DNA of 64,000 bases from NCBI RefSeq assembly GCF_004016525.1, contig NZ_SACJ01000004.1:186001-250000 (forward strand), read 5' to 3'. This document shows, piece by piece, positions 1 to 8,673 of this stretch (positions are counted from its first letter, which is position 1; each line of letters opens with the position of its first letter). The stretch is from Flavobacterium sufflavum. GTDB lineage: Bacteria; Bacteroidota; Bacteroidia; Flavobacteriales; Flavobacteriaceae. A program made the translations under genes and the position numbers. Below the pieces are notes generated by a model that was not told the DNA's origin, made no database searches, and saw nothing but the letters and a program-made list of their open reading frames with translations.

Positions 1-1476
1 TCAACTTCTTTCGACCATAACAAACTGCATCAAAAGTTTGATGTCTATCCGAAAGCTTTGGAAACTTATCAAAATTTAGCGTATAACTTGGCTAAAAGCC
101 TAAAGCTACTGTCCAAAAGCATCATAGAAAGAAAACCTTATGAATCCGAACATAATCTAATTGAGGATTTACATCAATTTGAAATTACAATTGGCAATTA
201 CAAAAAAGAATTAAAGGCCGATTCCTCTTCCGAAGAGGTATTGATGCTCATTACCATGTTGCATTATGCCGAAAAACAGGTCGAAAAAATAAAAACCTTA
301 GAACGTGCTTATACTGTTAACATTAATTCCGGAGATTTAAAAGGACGGGATAAAGACATTGAAAAATTCATCAAACCACAGTATTACCCGCTGAGTACTT
401 TGGTTGAAAATTTCAGCTTTTCATCTACGGTTTTCAGGCATTCGCTTAGAATAACAATCACTATTTTGTTAGGTTATATGATTGGGAAAGTCCTTCCTTT
501 AGAAAACGTCTATTGGATTATTCTTACCATAGTGGTAATTATGAAACAGGGATTTGGGCTTACAAATGAGCGCACTTATCATCGTATTTTTGGCACTTTA
601 GCTGGTGGTATTATCGCTTTCGGAATCTTATCGGTGGTTCATGATTCTTACGTTATTAGCACCCTCGCCATTATTGCCATGCTTTTAGGTTTTTCGTTCA
701 ATCCTACCAATTATAAAATTGGCGCTACTTTTATTACCATTTATGTTATCTTAATTTACGGTGTTTTATCTCCTGACAATGGAAATGTAATCGAATATCG
801 AATTTTGGACACCTTTGTAGGTGCCGTTTTATGTCTGCTTGCTAATTATTTTTTATGGCCTTCATGGGAGTTTTTAAGCTTACCGGTTTATATACAAGAC
901 GCTATAGAAGCGAACCGAAATTATTTGAAGCAAATCTCAATTTTGTACAATCAAAAAGGGGACGTTCCTACCGAATATCGATTAGCCAGAAAACAGGCTT
1001 TTATCGAAATTGGGAATTTAATGGCTTCTTTTCAGCGAATGTTGCAAGAACCAAAATCGAAGCAGAGCAAACTTCCTCAGGTATACAAACTCACGGTATT
1101 GAATCATTCGTTATTGTCTTCTATTGCTTCGTTAGGCACTTATATTCAATCGCACAAAACAACCGAAGCCTCCAAAGCTTTTAATGTAGTAGTAGACAAA
1201 GTAATTGAGAATTTAGAGTTTGCCATGAATACCTTAAGTAATCCTGATTCGAAAATAGCAGCATCTAACGAAGATTTAAACCAAAGACTTACTGAATTGA
1301 AAAACATTCGGGCAAAGGAATTAAAACAAATAAAACTAATCGACGAAGAGGAGTACCAAATCAAGATGCAGGAAGCGCAATTAGTCATCGAACAGTTAAT
1401 TTGGTTGACTAGTTTATCTGAAAACATTGTAAAAACAACGCAGCTGTTAATGGCTGTAAAAAAAGAATCCCATTAG
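1..1476 (+). CDS. FUSC/YccS-family inner-membrane protein, 5' end cut by window
   Basis: The reading frame is open from base 1, so only the C-terminal 491 residues are visible; the family is usually about 700-750 residues long. A cluster of hydrophobic helices lies at about 420-860 bp, beginning with a conserved-looking HSLR and followed by a KQGFG-like segment. Then comes a long soluble, helix-rich cytoplasmic tail. This layout fits the YccS / fusaric-acid-resistance (FUSC) family of putative efflux or membrane-stress proteins; the substrate cannot be told. The TAG stop falls inside a 30-bp palindrome that is probably the terminator. A TTG at 58 is an internal codon, not a start. Confident on family, not on function. 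Confidence 0.8.
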   Translation, partial: STSFDHNKLHQKFDVYPKALETYQNLAYNLAKSLKLLSKSIIERKPYESEHNLIEDLHQFEITIGNYKKELKADSSSEEVLMLITMLHYAEKQVEKIKTLERAYTVNINSGDLKGRDKDIEKFIKPQYYPLSTLVENFSFSSTVFRHSLRITITILLGYMIGKVLPLENVYWIILTIVVIMKQGFGLTNERTYHRIFGTLAGGIIAFGILSVVHDSYVISTLAIIAMLLGFSFNPTNYKIGATFITIYVILIYGVLSPDNGNVIEYRILDTFVGAVLCLLANYFLWPSWEFLSLPVYIQDAIEANRNYLKQISILYNQKGDVPTEYRLARKQAFIEIGNLMASFQRMLQEPKSKQSKLPQVYKLTVLNHSLLSSIASLGTYIQSHKTTEASKAFNVVVDKVIENLEFAMNTLSNPDSKIAASNEDLNQRLTELKNIRAKELKQIKLIDEEEYQIKMQEAQLVIEQLIWLTSLSENIVKTTQLLMAVKKESH

Positions 1477-1504
1477 CCGCGGCTAATGGGATTCTCGTTT
1501 TATA
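1465..1504. terminator. Bidirectional intrinsic terminator, 30-bp perfect palindrome
   Basis: Bases 1465-1494 form a perfect palindrome (arms GAATCCCATTAGCC and its complement). It is flanked by A-rich sequence on the left and TCGTTTTAT on the right, so it can end transcription from both the FUSC gene and mqo. The FUSC stop codon (1474-1476) lies within the left arm. Confidence 0.8.
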
Positions 1505-1522
1505 AATATGAGCAAATAGCTA

Positions 1523-3016
1523 TTATTTTAATTTTAAAACTTCGGCAGTATTTTCTCTTACTTCTTTTAACAATTCTGGATTTTCATTCAATTTTTGTCC
1601 GTAAGAAGGAATCATAGCTTTAAATTTCTGCTGCCATTCCGGAGTTTTCATTTCTTCTTTGTAACATCTTCCTATTACATCTATCATAATAGAAACTGCT
1701 GTTGAAGCTCCTGGTGACGCTCCTAATAATACTGATAAAGTTCCATCAGCCGAAGTAATTACCTCTGTACCGAATTCTAATTTACCCCCTTCTTTTTCGT
1801 CTTTTTTAATTACCTGAACTCTTTGTCCTGCACGTTCAATCACCCAATCCTTAGATTTAGCTCCCGGAACATATTCTCTTAAAGCTTTAATTCTATCAGC
1901 AGGAGATTGTCTTACTTGCTCAATTAAATATTTGGTTAACGGAATATTTTTAACTCCCGCCATAACCATTGGTACAATATTATCCAATTGTATTGATTTT
2001 GGCAAATCAGAATATTTACCATTTTTCAGGAAACGGGTTGAAAAACCTGCAAAAGGTCCAAACAATAATTGTTTCTCACCATTAATCATTCTGGAATCAA
2101 TATGAGGAACCGACATTGGTGGTGCACCCACTGATGCTTTTCCATACACTTTTGATTCGTGTTGCGCAATTACTTCTGGATTAGTACATCTCAACCATTG
2201 TCCACTTACTGGGAAACCTCCAAAACCTTTTCCTTCTGGGATATCTGCTTTTTCTAATAACGGCAATGAACCTCCTCCTGCACCAATGAATACAAATTTA
2301 GTATAGGCTTTTCTTTTTTCTCCAGTACCTAAATCAGTAATTTTTATTCTCCAGGATTTATCCTCACGTTGTCTTAACTTTCTAACTTCGTGATTAAAAT
2401 ACATGTTTACACCTTCCATTTTAGTCAGGTAACCAAACATATTACGAGTCAATTCACCAAAATTCACATCAGTACCAATAGCCATTGAAGTACCAGCTAC
2501 TTTTTCTGATTCTTTTCTGCCTTCCATTACCAGAGGCATCCATTTTTTTAATTCGGCAAAATCAGTACTATATGTCATTTCTTCAAAAAGCGGATTAGCC
2601 TGTAAAGCTTCGAATCGTTTTTTAAGATAGTCTACATTTTTATCTCCCCATACAAAACTGATATGTGGAATTCTTTTTATAAAATTTTCCGGAGCTGATA
2701 CCTTTTCCTGTTGAACTAAATATGCCCAAAATTGACGAGAAACCTCAAAAGACTCCGCTATACTGATGGCTTTTTTAGGATCAATACTTCCATCACTACC
2801 TTCCGGTGTATAATTCAATTCACAAAAAGCAGAATGTCCTGTTCCTGCATTATTCCATGCATCAGAACTTTCAGCAGCTGCGCTATCTAATCTTTCGTAA
2901 ATATCAATGGTTAAATCAGGTTGTAATTCTTTTAGAATTAAACCTAAAGTGGCACTCATAATTCCAGCTCCAATAAGAACTACATCACTATTTGAACGTA
3001 TGGTTGTATCAGACAT
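1523..3016 (-). CDS. mqo: Malate:quinone oxidoreductase
   Basis: FAD-dependent, membrane-associated oxidation of malate to oxaloacetate with electrons passed to menaquinone, the usual malate-oxidising TCA step in Flavobacteria. The 497-residue protein has the N-terminal dinucleotide-binding motif VLIGAGIMSATLG (residues 13-25), the NNAGTGHSA signature near residue 56, and the C-terminal LLGASPGAST motif. Length is exactly normal for the family. The start is an ATG 21 bp downstream of a TAnnTTTG promoter box. It faces the FUSC gene and shares its bidirectional terminator. The 113-bp gap and this promoter suggest transcription independent of ruvX upstream. Confidence 0.96.
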   Translation of the reverse strand: MSDTTIRSNSDVVLIGAGIMSATLGLILKELQPDLTIDIYERLDSAAAESSDAWNNAGTGHSAFCELNYTPEGSDGSIDPKKAISIAESFEVSRQFWAYLVQQEKVSAPENFIKRIPHISFVWGDKNVDYLKKRFEALQANPLFEEMTYSTDFAELKKWMPLVMEGRKESEKVAGTSMAIGTDVNFGELTRNMFGYLTKMEGVNMYFNHEVRKLRQREDKSWRIKITDLGTGEKRKAYTKFVFIGAGGGSLPLLEKADIPEGKGFGGFPVSGQWLRCTNPEVIAQHESKVYGKASVGAPPMSVPHIDSRMINGEKQLLFGPFAGFSTRFLKNGKYSDLPKSIQLDNIVPMVMAGVKNIPLTKYLIEQVRQSPADRIKALREYVPGAKSKDWVIERAGQRVQVIKKDEKEGGKLEFGTEVITSADGTLSVLLGASPGASTAVSIMIDVIGRCYKEEMKTPEWQQKFKAMIPSYGQKLNENPELLKEVRENTAEVLKLK

Positions 3017-3036
3017 AAGTATTTTTTTATAAAGTG

Positions 3037-3044
3037 CAAAGTTA
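3037..3044 (-). promoter_or_regulatory. Minus-7 promoter box of mqo
   Basis: Read on the minus strand this is TAACTTTG, a match to the Bacteroidota TAnnTTTG element, 21 bp before the mqo ATG. No clear minus-33 TTTG is seen at the usual distance. Confidence 0.55.
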
Positions 3045-3129
3045 CTTTATTATTCTGATAATTAAAAGACCATTTGAGGGGTAAAAAGTTACATTTATCA
3101 CTACGTTTAATCGTTTTAACAAAGAATTA

Positions 3130-3546
3130 TTAAAACATTTTGCGGGATAAGTAGTCTTGCAGCATAATTGTAGCCGAAATTTCGTCAATCAACGCTTTGT
3201 TTTGACGTTGTTTTTTCTTTAACCCACTATCAATCATGGTTTGGAAAGCCATTTTAGAAGTAAAACGCTCGTCTACACGCAATACTTTCATATCTGGAAA
3301 ATGATTTGTAAAATGAGTTACAAAACCTTTTATAATAGACGCACTCGCGGATGGTTGTCCGTTCATTTGTTTGGGTTCACCAATGAGTACCAGCTCTACT
3401 TTTTCTTTAGCAAAATAGTCTTTCAAAAAAGCAATTGCTGTTGAACTGGGAATAGTAGTCAATCCCGAAGCAATGATTTGCATTTCATCTGTAACGGCAA
3501 TACCTGTACGTTTTTGACCGTAGTCTATGGCGAGAATTCTTGGCAT
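3130..3546 (-). CDS. ruvX: RuvX/YqgF-family putative pre-16S rRNA nuclease (Holliday-junction resolvase-like)
   Basis: The 138-residue RNase-H-fold protein starts with ILAIDYGQKRTGIAVTD, which carries the first catalytic Asp. The central GEPKQMNG strand and VLRVDERFTS, which carries the Glu, complete the family pattern. YqgF proteins process the 5' end of 16S rRNA and are named RuvX for their resolvase-like fold. Length is typical. Its ATG lies a single base after the stop of the toxin-like gene, so it appears to be read as the third gene of the toxin-antitoxin transcript. No promoter box was found inside the toxin gene, but one cannot be excluded. Confidence 0.92.
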   Translation of the reverse strand: MPRILAIDYGQKRTGIAVTDEMQIIASGLTTIPSSTAIAFLKDYFAKEKVELVLIGEPKQMNGQPSASASIIKGFVTHFTNHFPDMKVLRVDERFTSKMAFQTMIDSGLKKKQRQNKALIDEISATIMLQDYLSRKMF

Positions 3547-3547
3547 T

Positions 3548-3829
3548 TTACAAAGAGTTTTTATGTTTTATGAAACCGAATACTGAGACAATTTCTTGTT
3601 CTGTATCTATATAATACACAATAGTATAACATTTAAAAACATAATCTCTAATGTTTTCATCATCATAATATTTGGATTTCTTAAAATGAAGTGGATTTTT
3701 TAAATCTTTCTTGATATTTTTAATTAAATCAGTCTTAAACTTTCTTGCTGCAATAGGTTTGTCTTTCGAAATGTACCTAATCTGACTATTTAAATCAAGC
3801 CTAAAATCTTTAGTGATTTCAATTTTCAT
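3548..3829 (-). CDS. RelE/ParE-family type II toxin
   Basis: A 93-residue basic protein with the ParE/RelE layout. An N-terminal helix pair (DFRLDLNSQIRYI) is followed by a basic middle region and a C-terminal beta-sheet with YVFKCYTIVYYID and VSVFGFIKHK. Such toxins either cleave mRNA on the ribosome (RelE) or inhibit gyrase (ParE); the sequence does not decide which. It overlaps the upstream antitoxin-like gene by 11 bp, the classic arrangement for translational coupling, and ends one base before ruvX. Family call is fairly sure, target unknown. Confidence 0.8.
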   Translation of the reverse strand: MKIEITKDFRLDLNSQIRYISKDKPIAARKFKTDLIKNIKKDLKNPLHFKKSKYYDDENIRDYVFKCYTIVYYIDTEQEIVSVFGFIKHKNSL

Positions 3830-4052
3830 ATTCCGAAATAGTCTTTTCTAGATATGCATCTAACTCTTCCAAAGAGCAACTTTCGGCTGTTCCATTTTTA
3901 ATCTTAGCCAAAGTAGCGTCCAATTTTTTCTTATTTGCATCGAAATCAGGATCTTCTTGAACTATTTTTAGATCATCCGAAGAAAACGAACTTAATAATT
4001 CTAAAATTTTCTCTTTAATCTCTGATTTAAATTCCAATCTAATCGCTTCCAT
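3819..4052 (-). CDS. Antitoxin-like protein of the RelE/ParE pair
   Basis: A 77-residue acidic, helical protein of the kind that precedes RelE/ParE toxins in Bacteroidota (addiction-module antitoxin). No clear HTH or ribbon-helix-helix was recognised in the N-terminal part. The acidic C-terminal half (SLEELDAYLEK) would be the toxin-wrapping segment. The call rests mainly on size, acidity, gene order (antitoxin first) and the 11-bp overlap with the toxin gene. A TATATTTG promoter box lies 21 bp before the ATG with an inverted repeat beside it, which suggests autoregulation. Confidence 0.72.
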   Translation of the reverse strand: MEAIRLEFKSEIKEKILELLSSFSSDDLKIVQEDPDFDANKKKLDATLAKIKNGTAESCSLEELDAYLEKTISEYEN

Positions 4053-4072
4053 AACAGTCGTAATTTACAATA

Positions 4073-4094
4073 CAAATATAAGCTTTTTCAAGCT
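4073..4094 (-). promoter_or_regulatory. Promoter box and possible operator of the toxin-antitoxin operon
   Basis: 4073-4080 reads TATATTTG on the minus strand. Immediately upstream, 4081-4094 is an inverted repeat (AGCTT, 4-bp spacer, AAGCT), a position where the antitoxin could repress its own operon. The operator role is inference. Confidence 0.5.
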
Positions 4095-4124
4095 ATTTTT
4101 TATCGAATAATCCCTTTGAAAAAA

Positions 4125-4859
4125 TCACTTCAATTTCCCAATTCTAAGCAACAACGGAAAAGTTACTTTTTTATCATTTTCTTCCCAAGAAGATTTCAAT
4201 TCATCCCGAATCAAATCTATTGGATTTTGACCATTTTTTGAAATATAATGCTGGACTGATGACCAGGTTTCGAGATAACCTATCAATTCCTCAAAAGCCC
4301 ATTCCAATTGATTTTCGAATTTCTCTACTGCCTGTTCTTCAAATGGAAACGGAATTGTCAAATAATTTTCATCTAAATATTTTCGTTCTTTATCCCAATA
4401 AGGTCCTACTATATTATAATAAAAATGGTTTAAAATTTTGTCCGAATCGGCATTGGTTGAAAATAATCCGTATCCAATAACAGCAAAAACACCATCGGGT
4501 TTTAGAATCCGGTATATTTCTTTGTAAAACAAACCAAAATCAAACCAGTGTACTGCCTGTGCTACAGTTATCAAATCAAATTTTTGATTCTCGAAACTTG
4601 TTTTTTCTGCCGGGGAAACTTTATAAATTATATTATCAGCCTGAATAACATTATCCAATTGATTCTGACTAATATCGATTCCGCAAACAATGTCAAAAAA
4701 AGCTGATAACTTATGCGCCACCTGACCATTCCCTGTAGCAATATCAAGTGCATGTGATTTATTTTCGACAAAAGAAACAATATAGCGAATCAATTCATCC
4801 GGATACTGCGGACGAAATTTTGAATAGCCTGAAGCCTGTTTTGAAAAATTATCTTTCAT
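4125..4859 (-). CDS. Class I SAM-dependent methyltransferase
   Basis: 244 residues with the Methyltransf_11-type Rossmann fold. Motif I is ALDIATGNGQVA (about residue 38), followed by an acidic loop after VCGIDIS. DLITVAQAVHWFDFG matches the yeast-Tmt1/Crg1-like group (AxHWFD), whose members methylate small carboxylic acids or remain uncharacterised. Substrate unknown. The gene stands alone, divergent from dapD, with a TATCTTTA sequence upstream that may be its promoter. The C-terminal ending VTFPLLLRIGK is typical of the group, so the protein appears complete. Confidence 0.85.
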   Translation of the reverse strand: MKDNFSKQASGYSKFRPQYPDELIRYIVSFVENKSHALDIATGNGQVAHKLSAFFDIVCGIDISQNQLDNVIQADNIIYKVSPAEKTSFENQKFDLITVAQAVHWFDFGLFYKEIYRILKPDGVFAVIGYGLFSTNADSDKILNHFYYNIVGPYWDKERKYLDENYLTIPFPFEEQAVEKFENQLEWAFEELIGYLETWSSVQHYISKNGQNPIDLIRDELKSSWEENDKKVTFPLLLRIGKLK

Positions 4860-4925
4860 AAAAGTTCTTATTATTTAAAGATACAAAATGCTTTTCTCTT
4901 TTGAAATATATTAAATTAATTTGAC

Positions 4926-4956
4926 TTTTGGTTTTTGCTTTAAAAACATATCTTTG
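4926..4956 (+). promoter_or_regulatory. dapD promoter
   Basis: TTTTG at 4926-4930 and TATCTTTG at 4949-4956 are 18 bp apart. They match the Bacteroidota minus-33/minus-7 pattern and lie 17 bp before the dapD ATG. Confidence 0.65.
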
Positions 4957-4973
4957 TCAAAAAATATTCAAAA

Positions 4974-5789
4974 ATGAGCGCATTACAAACAATTATAGAA
5001 CAAGCCTGGGAAAACAGAGCTTTGTTGCAAGAAGAAACAACTACTAACGCGATTAGAGAAGTTATCGAATTATTAGATTCAGGAAAATTACGTGTTGCTG
5101 AACCAAAAGGTGACGGATGGCAAGTAAACGAATGGGTTAAAAAAGCAGTAGTTATGTACTTCCCTATTCAAAAAATGGAAACTATAGAAGCCGGAATTTT
5201 TGAATACCATGACAAAATGGAATTAAAAAGAGACTATGCTGAAAAAGGTGTTCGTGTAGTTCCTGGAGCTTCTGCTCGTTATGGTTCTTTTATTTCCAGT
5301 GGTGTAATCATGATGCCTAGTTATGTAAACATTGGTGCTTATGTTGATGCCGGAACTATGGTAGATACTTGGGCAACTGTAGGTAGCTGTGCTCAAATTG
5401 GAAAAGACGTTCACTTGAGTGGTGGTGTTGGTATTGGTGGAGTTTTAGAGCCATTGCAAGCTGCTCCGGTTATCATTGAAGATGGTGCTTTCGTAGGTTC
5501 TCGTTGTATTGTAGTAGAAGGAGTTCACGTAGGTAAAGAAGCCGTTCTTGGTGCAAATGTATGTTTAACAGCTTCTACTAAAATCATCGATGTTACAGGA
5601 GAGACTCCAGTTGAAATGAAAGGTTTTGTTCCTGCACGTTCAGTAGTAATCCCTGGAAGTTACACTAAAAAATTCGCTGGTGGTGAATACCAAGTGCCTT
5701 GTGCTTTAATCATTGGTACTCGTAAACCATCTACTGATTTGAAAACGTCATTAAACAATGCGTTAAGAGAATACGACGTAGCGGTATAA
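4974..5789 (+). CDS. dapD: 2,3,4,5-tetrahydropyridine-2,6-dicarboxylate N-succinyltransferase
   Basis: Transfers succinyl from succinyl-CoA to tetrahydrodipicolinate in the lysine / meso-diaminopimelate pathway, which feeds peptidoglycan. The 271-residue protein has a helical N-terminus, then the left-handed beta-helix of hexapeptide repeats (GVIMMPSYVNIGAYVD, VGSCAQIGKDVHLSGG). The family signature GGVLEPLQAAPVIIEDG follows near residue 160. Length matches well-studied DapD enzymes. It has its own promoter and a hairpin terminator directly after the stop, so it is probably monocistronic. Confidence 0.97.
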   Translation: MSALQTIIEQAWENRALLQEETTTNAIREVIELLDSGKLRVAEPKGDGWQVNEWVKKAVVMYFPIQKMETIEAGIFEYHDKMELKRDYAEKGVRVVPGASARYGSFISSGVIMMPSYVNIGAYVDAGTMVDTWATVGSCAQIGKDVHLSGGVGIGGVLEPLQAAPVIIEDGAFVGSRCIVVEGVHVGKEAVLGANVCLTASTKIIDVTGETPVEMKGFVPARSVVIPGSYTKKFAGGEYQVPCALIIGTRKPSTDLKTSLNNALREYDVAV

Positions 5790-5809
5790 TTTCAAATTCA
5801 AAATATTTT

Positions 5810-5858
5810 AAATTCCAAATTCCAATTGTTGTAACGATTGAAATTTGGAATTTTTTAT
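5810..5858 (+). terminator. dapD intrinsic terminator
   Basis: 12-bp arms (5810-5821 and 5842-5853, AAATTCCAAATT and complement) around a 20-base loop, followed by a T-run. Confidence 0.65.
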
Positions 5859-6616
5859 TTCATTAATTTCAGTTTTCGCTTCATATACTTCTTTCGGGTA
5901 ATTTTACCTTTGAAAGCTTTTGTCTTTTCGAGTAAAATTTGATGTAATTTCACTTCTGATTCTCCGCTTAATATTGCATATTTTTTCGCAATTACTTTGA
6001 CCATGGTTTTCGAAAGCCACATTTTTTTGAAATTATCCATTCGTGCTTCGATTGATAAATTTTCAAATTTCATCCTATTCAAATCAATCAAATAAAAATC
6101 AAATTGCCCCTCGCCTTTTTTAACAATAAGGGTATTTCCCGGTGAATGATCTAAAAAATTCACTCGGGCTTCATGCATCTTATAGGTAAAAGCTGCAAAC
6201 TGTTCCAAAATAACATTTCGCTCCGGAAACAATGGATCGTGAATTAATTCTCTAATAGTAAAATCATAATCTATTTGCTGACAGATGTAATAGCTGTCCT
6301 GAAGTAAACCAAAACTATTTTTTTGTTCGATATAAGCAACCGGAAAAGGGGTTGCAATGCCGTTTTTCAAAAGGTAATTGGCATAATCAAAAGAACGCTT
6401 GGCTTTGGTACTTCTAAAAAAAGAATAAACAATCGATTTAAAAAGTCCCGGTTTTTGAAAAAACTTAATATTAACTTTTTCAGTTCCTAGAAAATTAGAT
6501 TTAATAGTGTTTCTCGCGCCTTGCACAATCAAATCGCCACTATCAAAAAAAACATCAATCAGCTGAGGAATAAGGACTTCTTTTTCTTTGTATTGTGGAT
6601 GAACAGTGATTTGCAC
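5855..6616 (-). CDS. Lipopolysaccharide kinase (Kdo/WaaP/InaA-like) family protein
   Basis: A protein-kinase-like fold enzyme expected to phosphorylate a sugar of the LPS core. Visible motifs are NFLDHSPGNTLI (catalytic-loop HxxxxN, about residue 165) and FYLIDLNRMKF (Asp-Asn metal-binding segment). A basic C-terminus, KITRKKYMKRKLKLMK, follows. I place the start at GTG 6616, giving a product beginning MQITVHPQYK. The longer version from 6670 would run back over the likely promoter of the divergent GT9 gene. At 253 residues it is normal for the family. It opens an envelope-glycan cluster that continues to about 15.5 kb. Confidence 0.78.
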   Translation of the reverse strand: MQITVHPQYKEKEVLIPQLIDVFFDSGDLIVQGARNTIKSNFLGTEKVNIKFFQKPGLFKSIVYSFFRSTKAKRSFDYANYLLKNGIATPFPVAYIEQKNSFGLLQDSYYICQQIDYDFTIRELIHDPLFPERNVILEQFAAFTYKMHEARVNFLDHSPGNTLIVKKGEGQFDFYLIDLNRMKFENLSIEARMDNFKKMWLSKTMVKVIAKKYAILSGESEVKLHQILLEKTKAFKGKITRKKYMKRKLKLMK

Positions 6617-6769
6617 GATATTGAATATTATTTTTGGTTTAAAAGTATAAAAAATAGTACTTTGCGGCAAGAAATAGTTTTATGAAGAAATGAGCCATGC
6701 CAAATTTAATTGCTTTCAACTATCCAAAATAGCGAATTACATGCCTCCAATAAAAACAATAAAAACAGC

Positions 6770-7828
6770 ATGAAAGTCCTGATCATACAAAATAAACGAA
6801 TTGGAGATGTTTTAATCAGCTCCTTAATTGCCAACAACTACAAGGCCAGACATCCTGATAGTGAAATACACTTTATGGCGTATGATTTCACACACGGAGT
6901 ACTTCAAAACAATCCCAATATTGATAAAATTATTTCTATCAACGACAAAGAACTAAAAAAACTCCCTGTCTTACTAAAGCTTATTCGAACCGTCAAAAAA
7001 GAGAAATACGACATTATCTTTGATCCTTATTCTAAAACACAGAGTAAACTGATTTGTAAATTTTCGGGAGCCAAGCAAACTATTGGTCACAAAAGCCGAA
7101 AAAAACTGGGAAACTGGGGTTATTACACTCATCCAATTGCGATATCCAAAGAAAAAACTAAAATTTGCGGTAAAGCCATTGAAGACCGAATTCACTTGTT
7201 ACAACAAGCCGAAACATTTTCGAACATTGATTATGTCCCAAAATTATTTTTAACTGATGAGGAGAAATCCGAAAATCAATTAGGCAACTATACCGATAAA
7301 AAAGTAATCGTTTTTGGTATATTAGGAAGTACTCCTCAAAAATCGATGCCGTATAATTATGTAGCAAAAATGGTTGATTTTATAGCCAATCAATATGATG
7401 CCTACATCTTATTCAACTATGCACCTCATCAAAAAGCAGAAGCTGAAAAAATATATGCACTTTGCCAAAACAAAGCCAATATCATTTTAGACATTTATGC
7501 TCCAAGTATTCGGGATTTTATAAAAGTAATGAACCAATGTAGTGTTTTAGTTTCCAATGAAGGAGGAAGCGTACATATTGCCAAAGCCTTGAATAAACCC
7601 ACTTTTACAATCTTTTCCCCGTATGTAAACAAAGACCATTGGGCCAGTTTTGAAGATGGAAAATTCCATCACTCGGTACACCTATTGGAGATGAGACCTA
7701 ATTTATTTGACAGTTTTACTTTTGAGGAATGCAAAAGAATTGAAAAAAATCCAGATGAATTATACAAACAATTAACTCCTGAAATGATTATTCCTGAATT
7801 GGACATCTTCCTGAAAAACAATTTATAA
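6770..7828 (+). CDS. Glycosyltransferase family 9 (heptosyltransferase-like)
   Basis: 352 residues, two Rossmann-like GT-B domains. The start MKVLIIQNKRIGDVLISS is the classic GT9 N-terminus; the C-terminal domain holds VFGILGSTPQKSMP and SVLVSNEGGSVHIAKAL, the nucleotide-sugar (ADP-heptose type) binding region. It probably adds heptose or a similar sugar to the LPS core from the cytoplasmic face. I chose ATG 6770 because an upstream in-frame TTG at 6710 adds a non-conserved low-complexity stretch. It is divergent from the LPS-kinase gene, with a TACTTTG-like box near 6657-6664. A bidirectional hairpin follows. Confidence 0.88.
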   Translation: MKVLIIQNKRIGDVLISSLIANNYKARHPDSEIHFMAYDFTHGVLQNNPNIDKIISINDKELKKLPVLLKLIRTVKKEKYDIIFDPYSKTQSKLICKFSGAKQTIGHKSRKKLGNWGYYTHPIAISKEKTKICGKAIEDRIHLLQQAETFSNIDYVPKLFLTDEEKSENQLGNYTDKKVIVFGILGSTPQKSMPYNYVAKMVDFIANQYDAYILFNYAPHQKAEAEKIYALCQNKANIILDIYAPSIRDFIKVMNQCSVLVSNEGGSVHIAKALNKPTFTIFSPYVNKDHWASFEDGKFHHSVHLLEMRPNLFDSFTFEECKRIEKNPDELYKQLTPEMIIPELDIFLKNNL

Positions 7829-7830
7829 CA

Positions 7831-7860
7831 AAAAAGCATTCGCCATAACGAATGCTTTTT
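7831..7860. terminator. Bidirectional intrinsic terminator
   Basis: Perfect 12-bp arms (AAAAAGCATTCG at 7831-7842 and complement at 7849-7860) with a 6-base loop. A- and T-runs are on both sides, between the converging GT9 and GT2 genes. Confidence 0.8.
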
Positions 7861-7863
7861 TGC

Positions 7864-8673
7864 TTATTTTAGGATTCCAAAATCAGTCCATTTTTTCTTT
7901 TGCAATTTGGTTTCTTTTCGAATATTTTTATTCTTATTAATAGATTCAGGTGTGGCATAACCACGTGGATGATCTAAATGCAAACAAACCGTACTGTATC
8001 TAATTTGTTTCGGTTTCACACCATAATTCACCAATCGTTCACCTAATTCCCTATCCTGACCGCCATATTGCATACGTTCATCAAAACCATTGATAGCCAA
8101 AATATCTTTTTTCCAGCCCGAAGCATTATGCCCGTTCCAACTTGGAGTAGTTGGCGTCAAAAAGTTTAAGATTGAAGTTTTTACACCGGTCGCATTTATT
8201 TTATTATTCTTAAAAGAAGCTTTCATTCCGTTTTTCTTTAACCAGGAAACATCAAAACATTTCATGGAATAAATATCTTCTTCTGTAATATTTTGGGACA
8301 ATTGCATCGGTAATTTATGATAACCTCCTGAAAGAAAACAACCTTCCTCCCTAAACTTGATATGCTGCTCAACAAAATCCGGACGCGGAATACAATCGCC
8401 ATCAGACATCATTATATAATCAGTTGTACAGGCTAAAATAGCTTTATTTAAAATCTGAGATTTTTGAAAACCATTATCTTCATGCCAAACGTGGATAATA
8501 GGATAAAAAACTTCTTTTTTCAATTCATCAATTAAATCAAAAGTCTCCTGACGTGAACCATCATCAGCAATGACCATTTCAAAATTGCGATATGTTTGCG
8601 TATTATAACCCCAAATGACTTTTTTAAGCCATTCAACAGAATTATAAGTACTTACAATTACAGATATTTTCAT
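7864..8673 (-). CDS. GT2-family glycosyltransferase (tandem paralog 1)
   Basis: 269-residue GT-A enzyme. ISVIVSTYNS opens the Rossmann core, VIADDGS is the first acidic pair, MMSDGDCIPRPDF carries the DxD-like metal site, and GWKKDILAINGFDERMQYGGQDRELGERL is the galactosyltransferase C-terminal (GT7-C like) region. Acceptor and donor are unknown; context says LPS core or other surface glycan. It is closely similar over its full length to the gene at 9038-9853 on the same strand (I judge roughly two-thirds identical by eye), so the two arose by duplication. A 364-bp gap separates them. Confidence 0.88.
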   Translation of the reverse strand: MKISVIVSTYNSVEWLKKVIWGYNTQTYRNFEMVIADDGSRQETFDLIDELKKEVFYPIIHVWHEDNGFQKSQILNKAILACTTDYIMMSDGDCIPRPDFVEQHIKFREEGCFLSGGYHKLPMQLSQNITEEDIYSMKCFDVSWLKKNGMKASFKNNKINATGVKTSILNFLTPTTPSWNGHNASGWKKDILAINGFDERMQYGGQDRELGERLVNYGVKPKQIRYSTVCLHLDHPRGYATPESINKNKNIRKETKLQKKKWTDFGILK

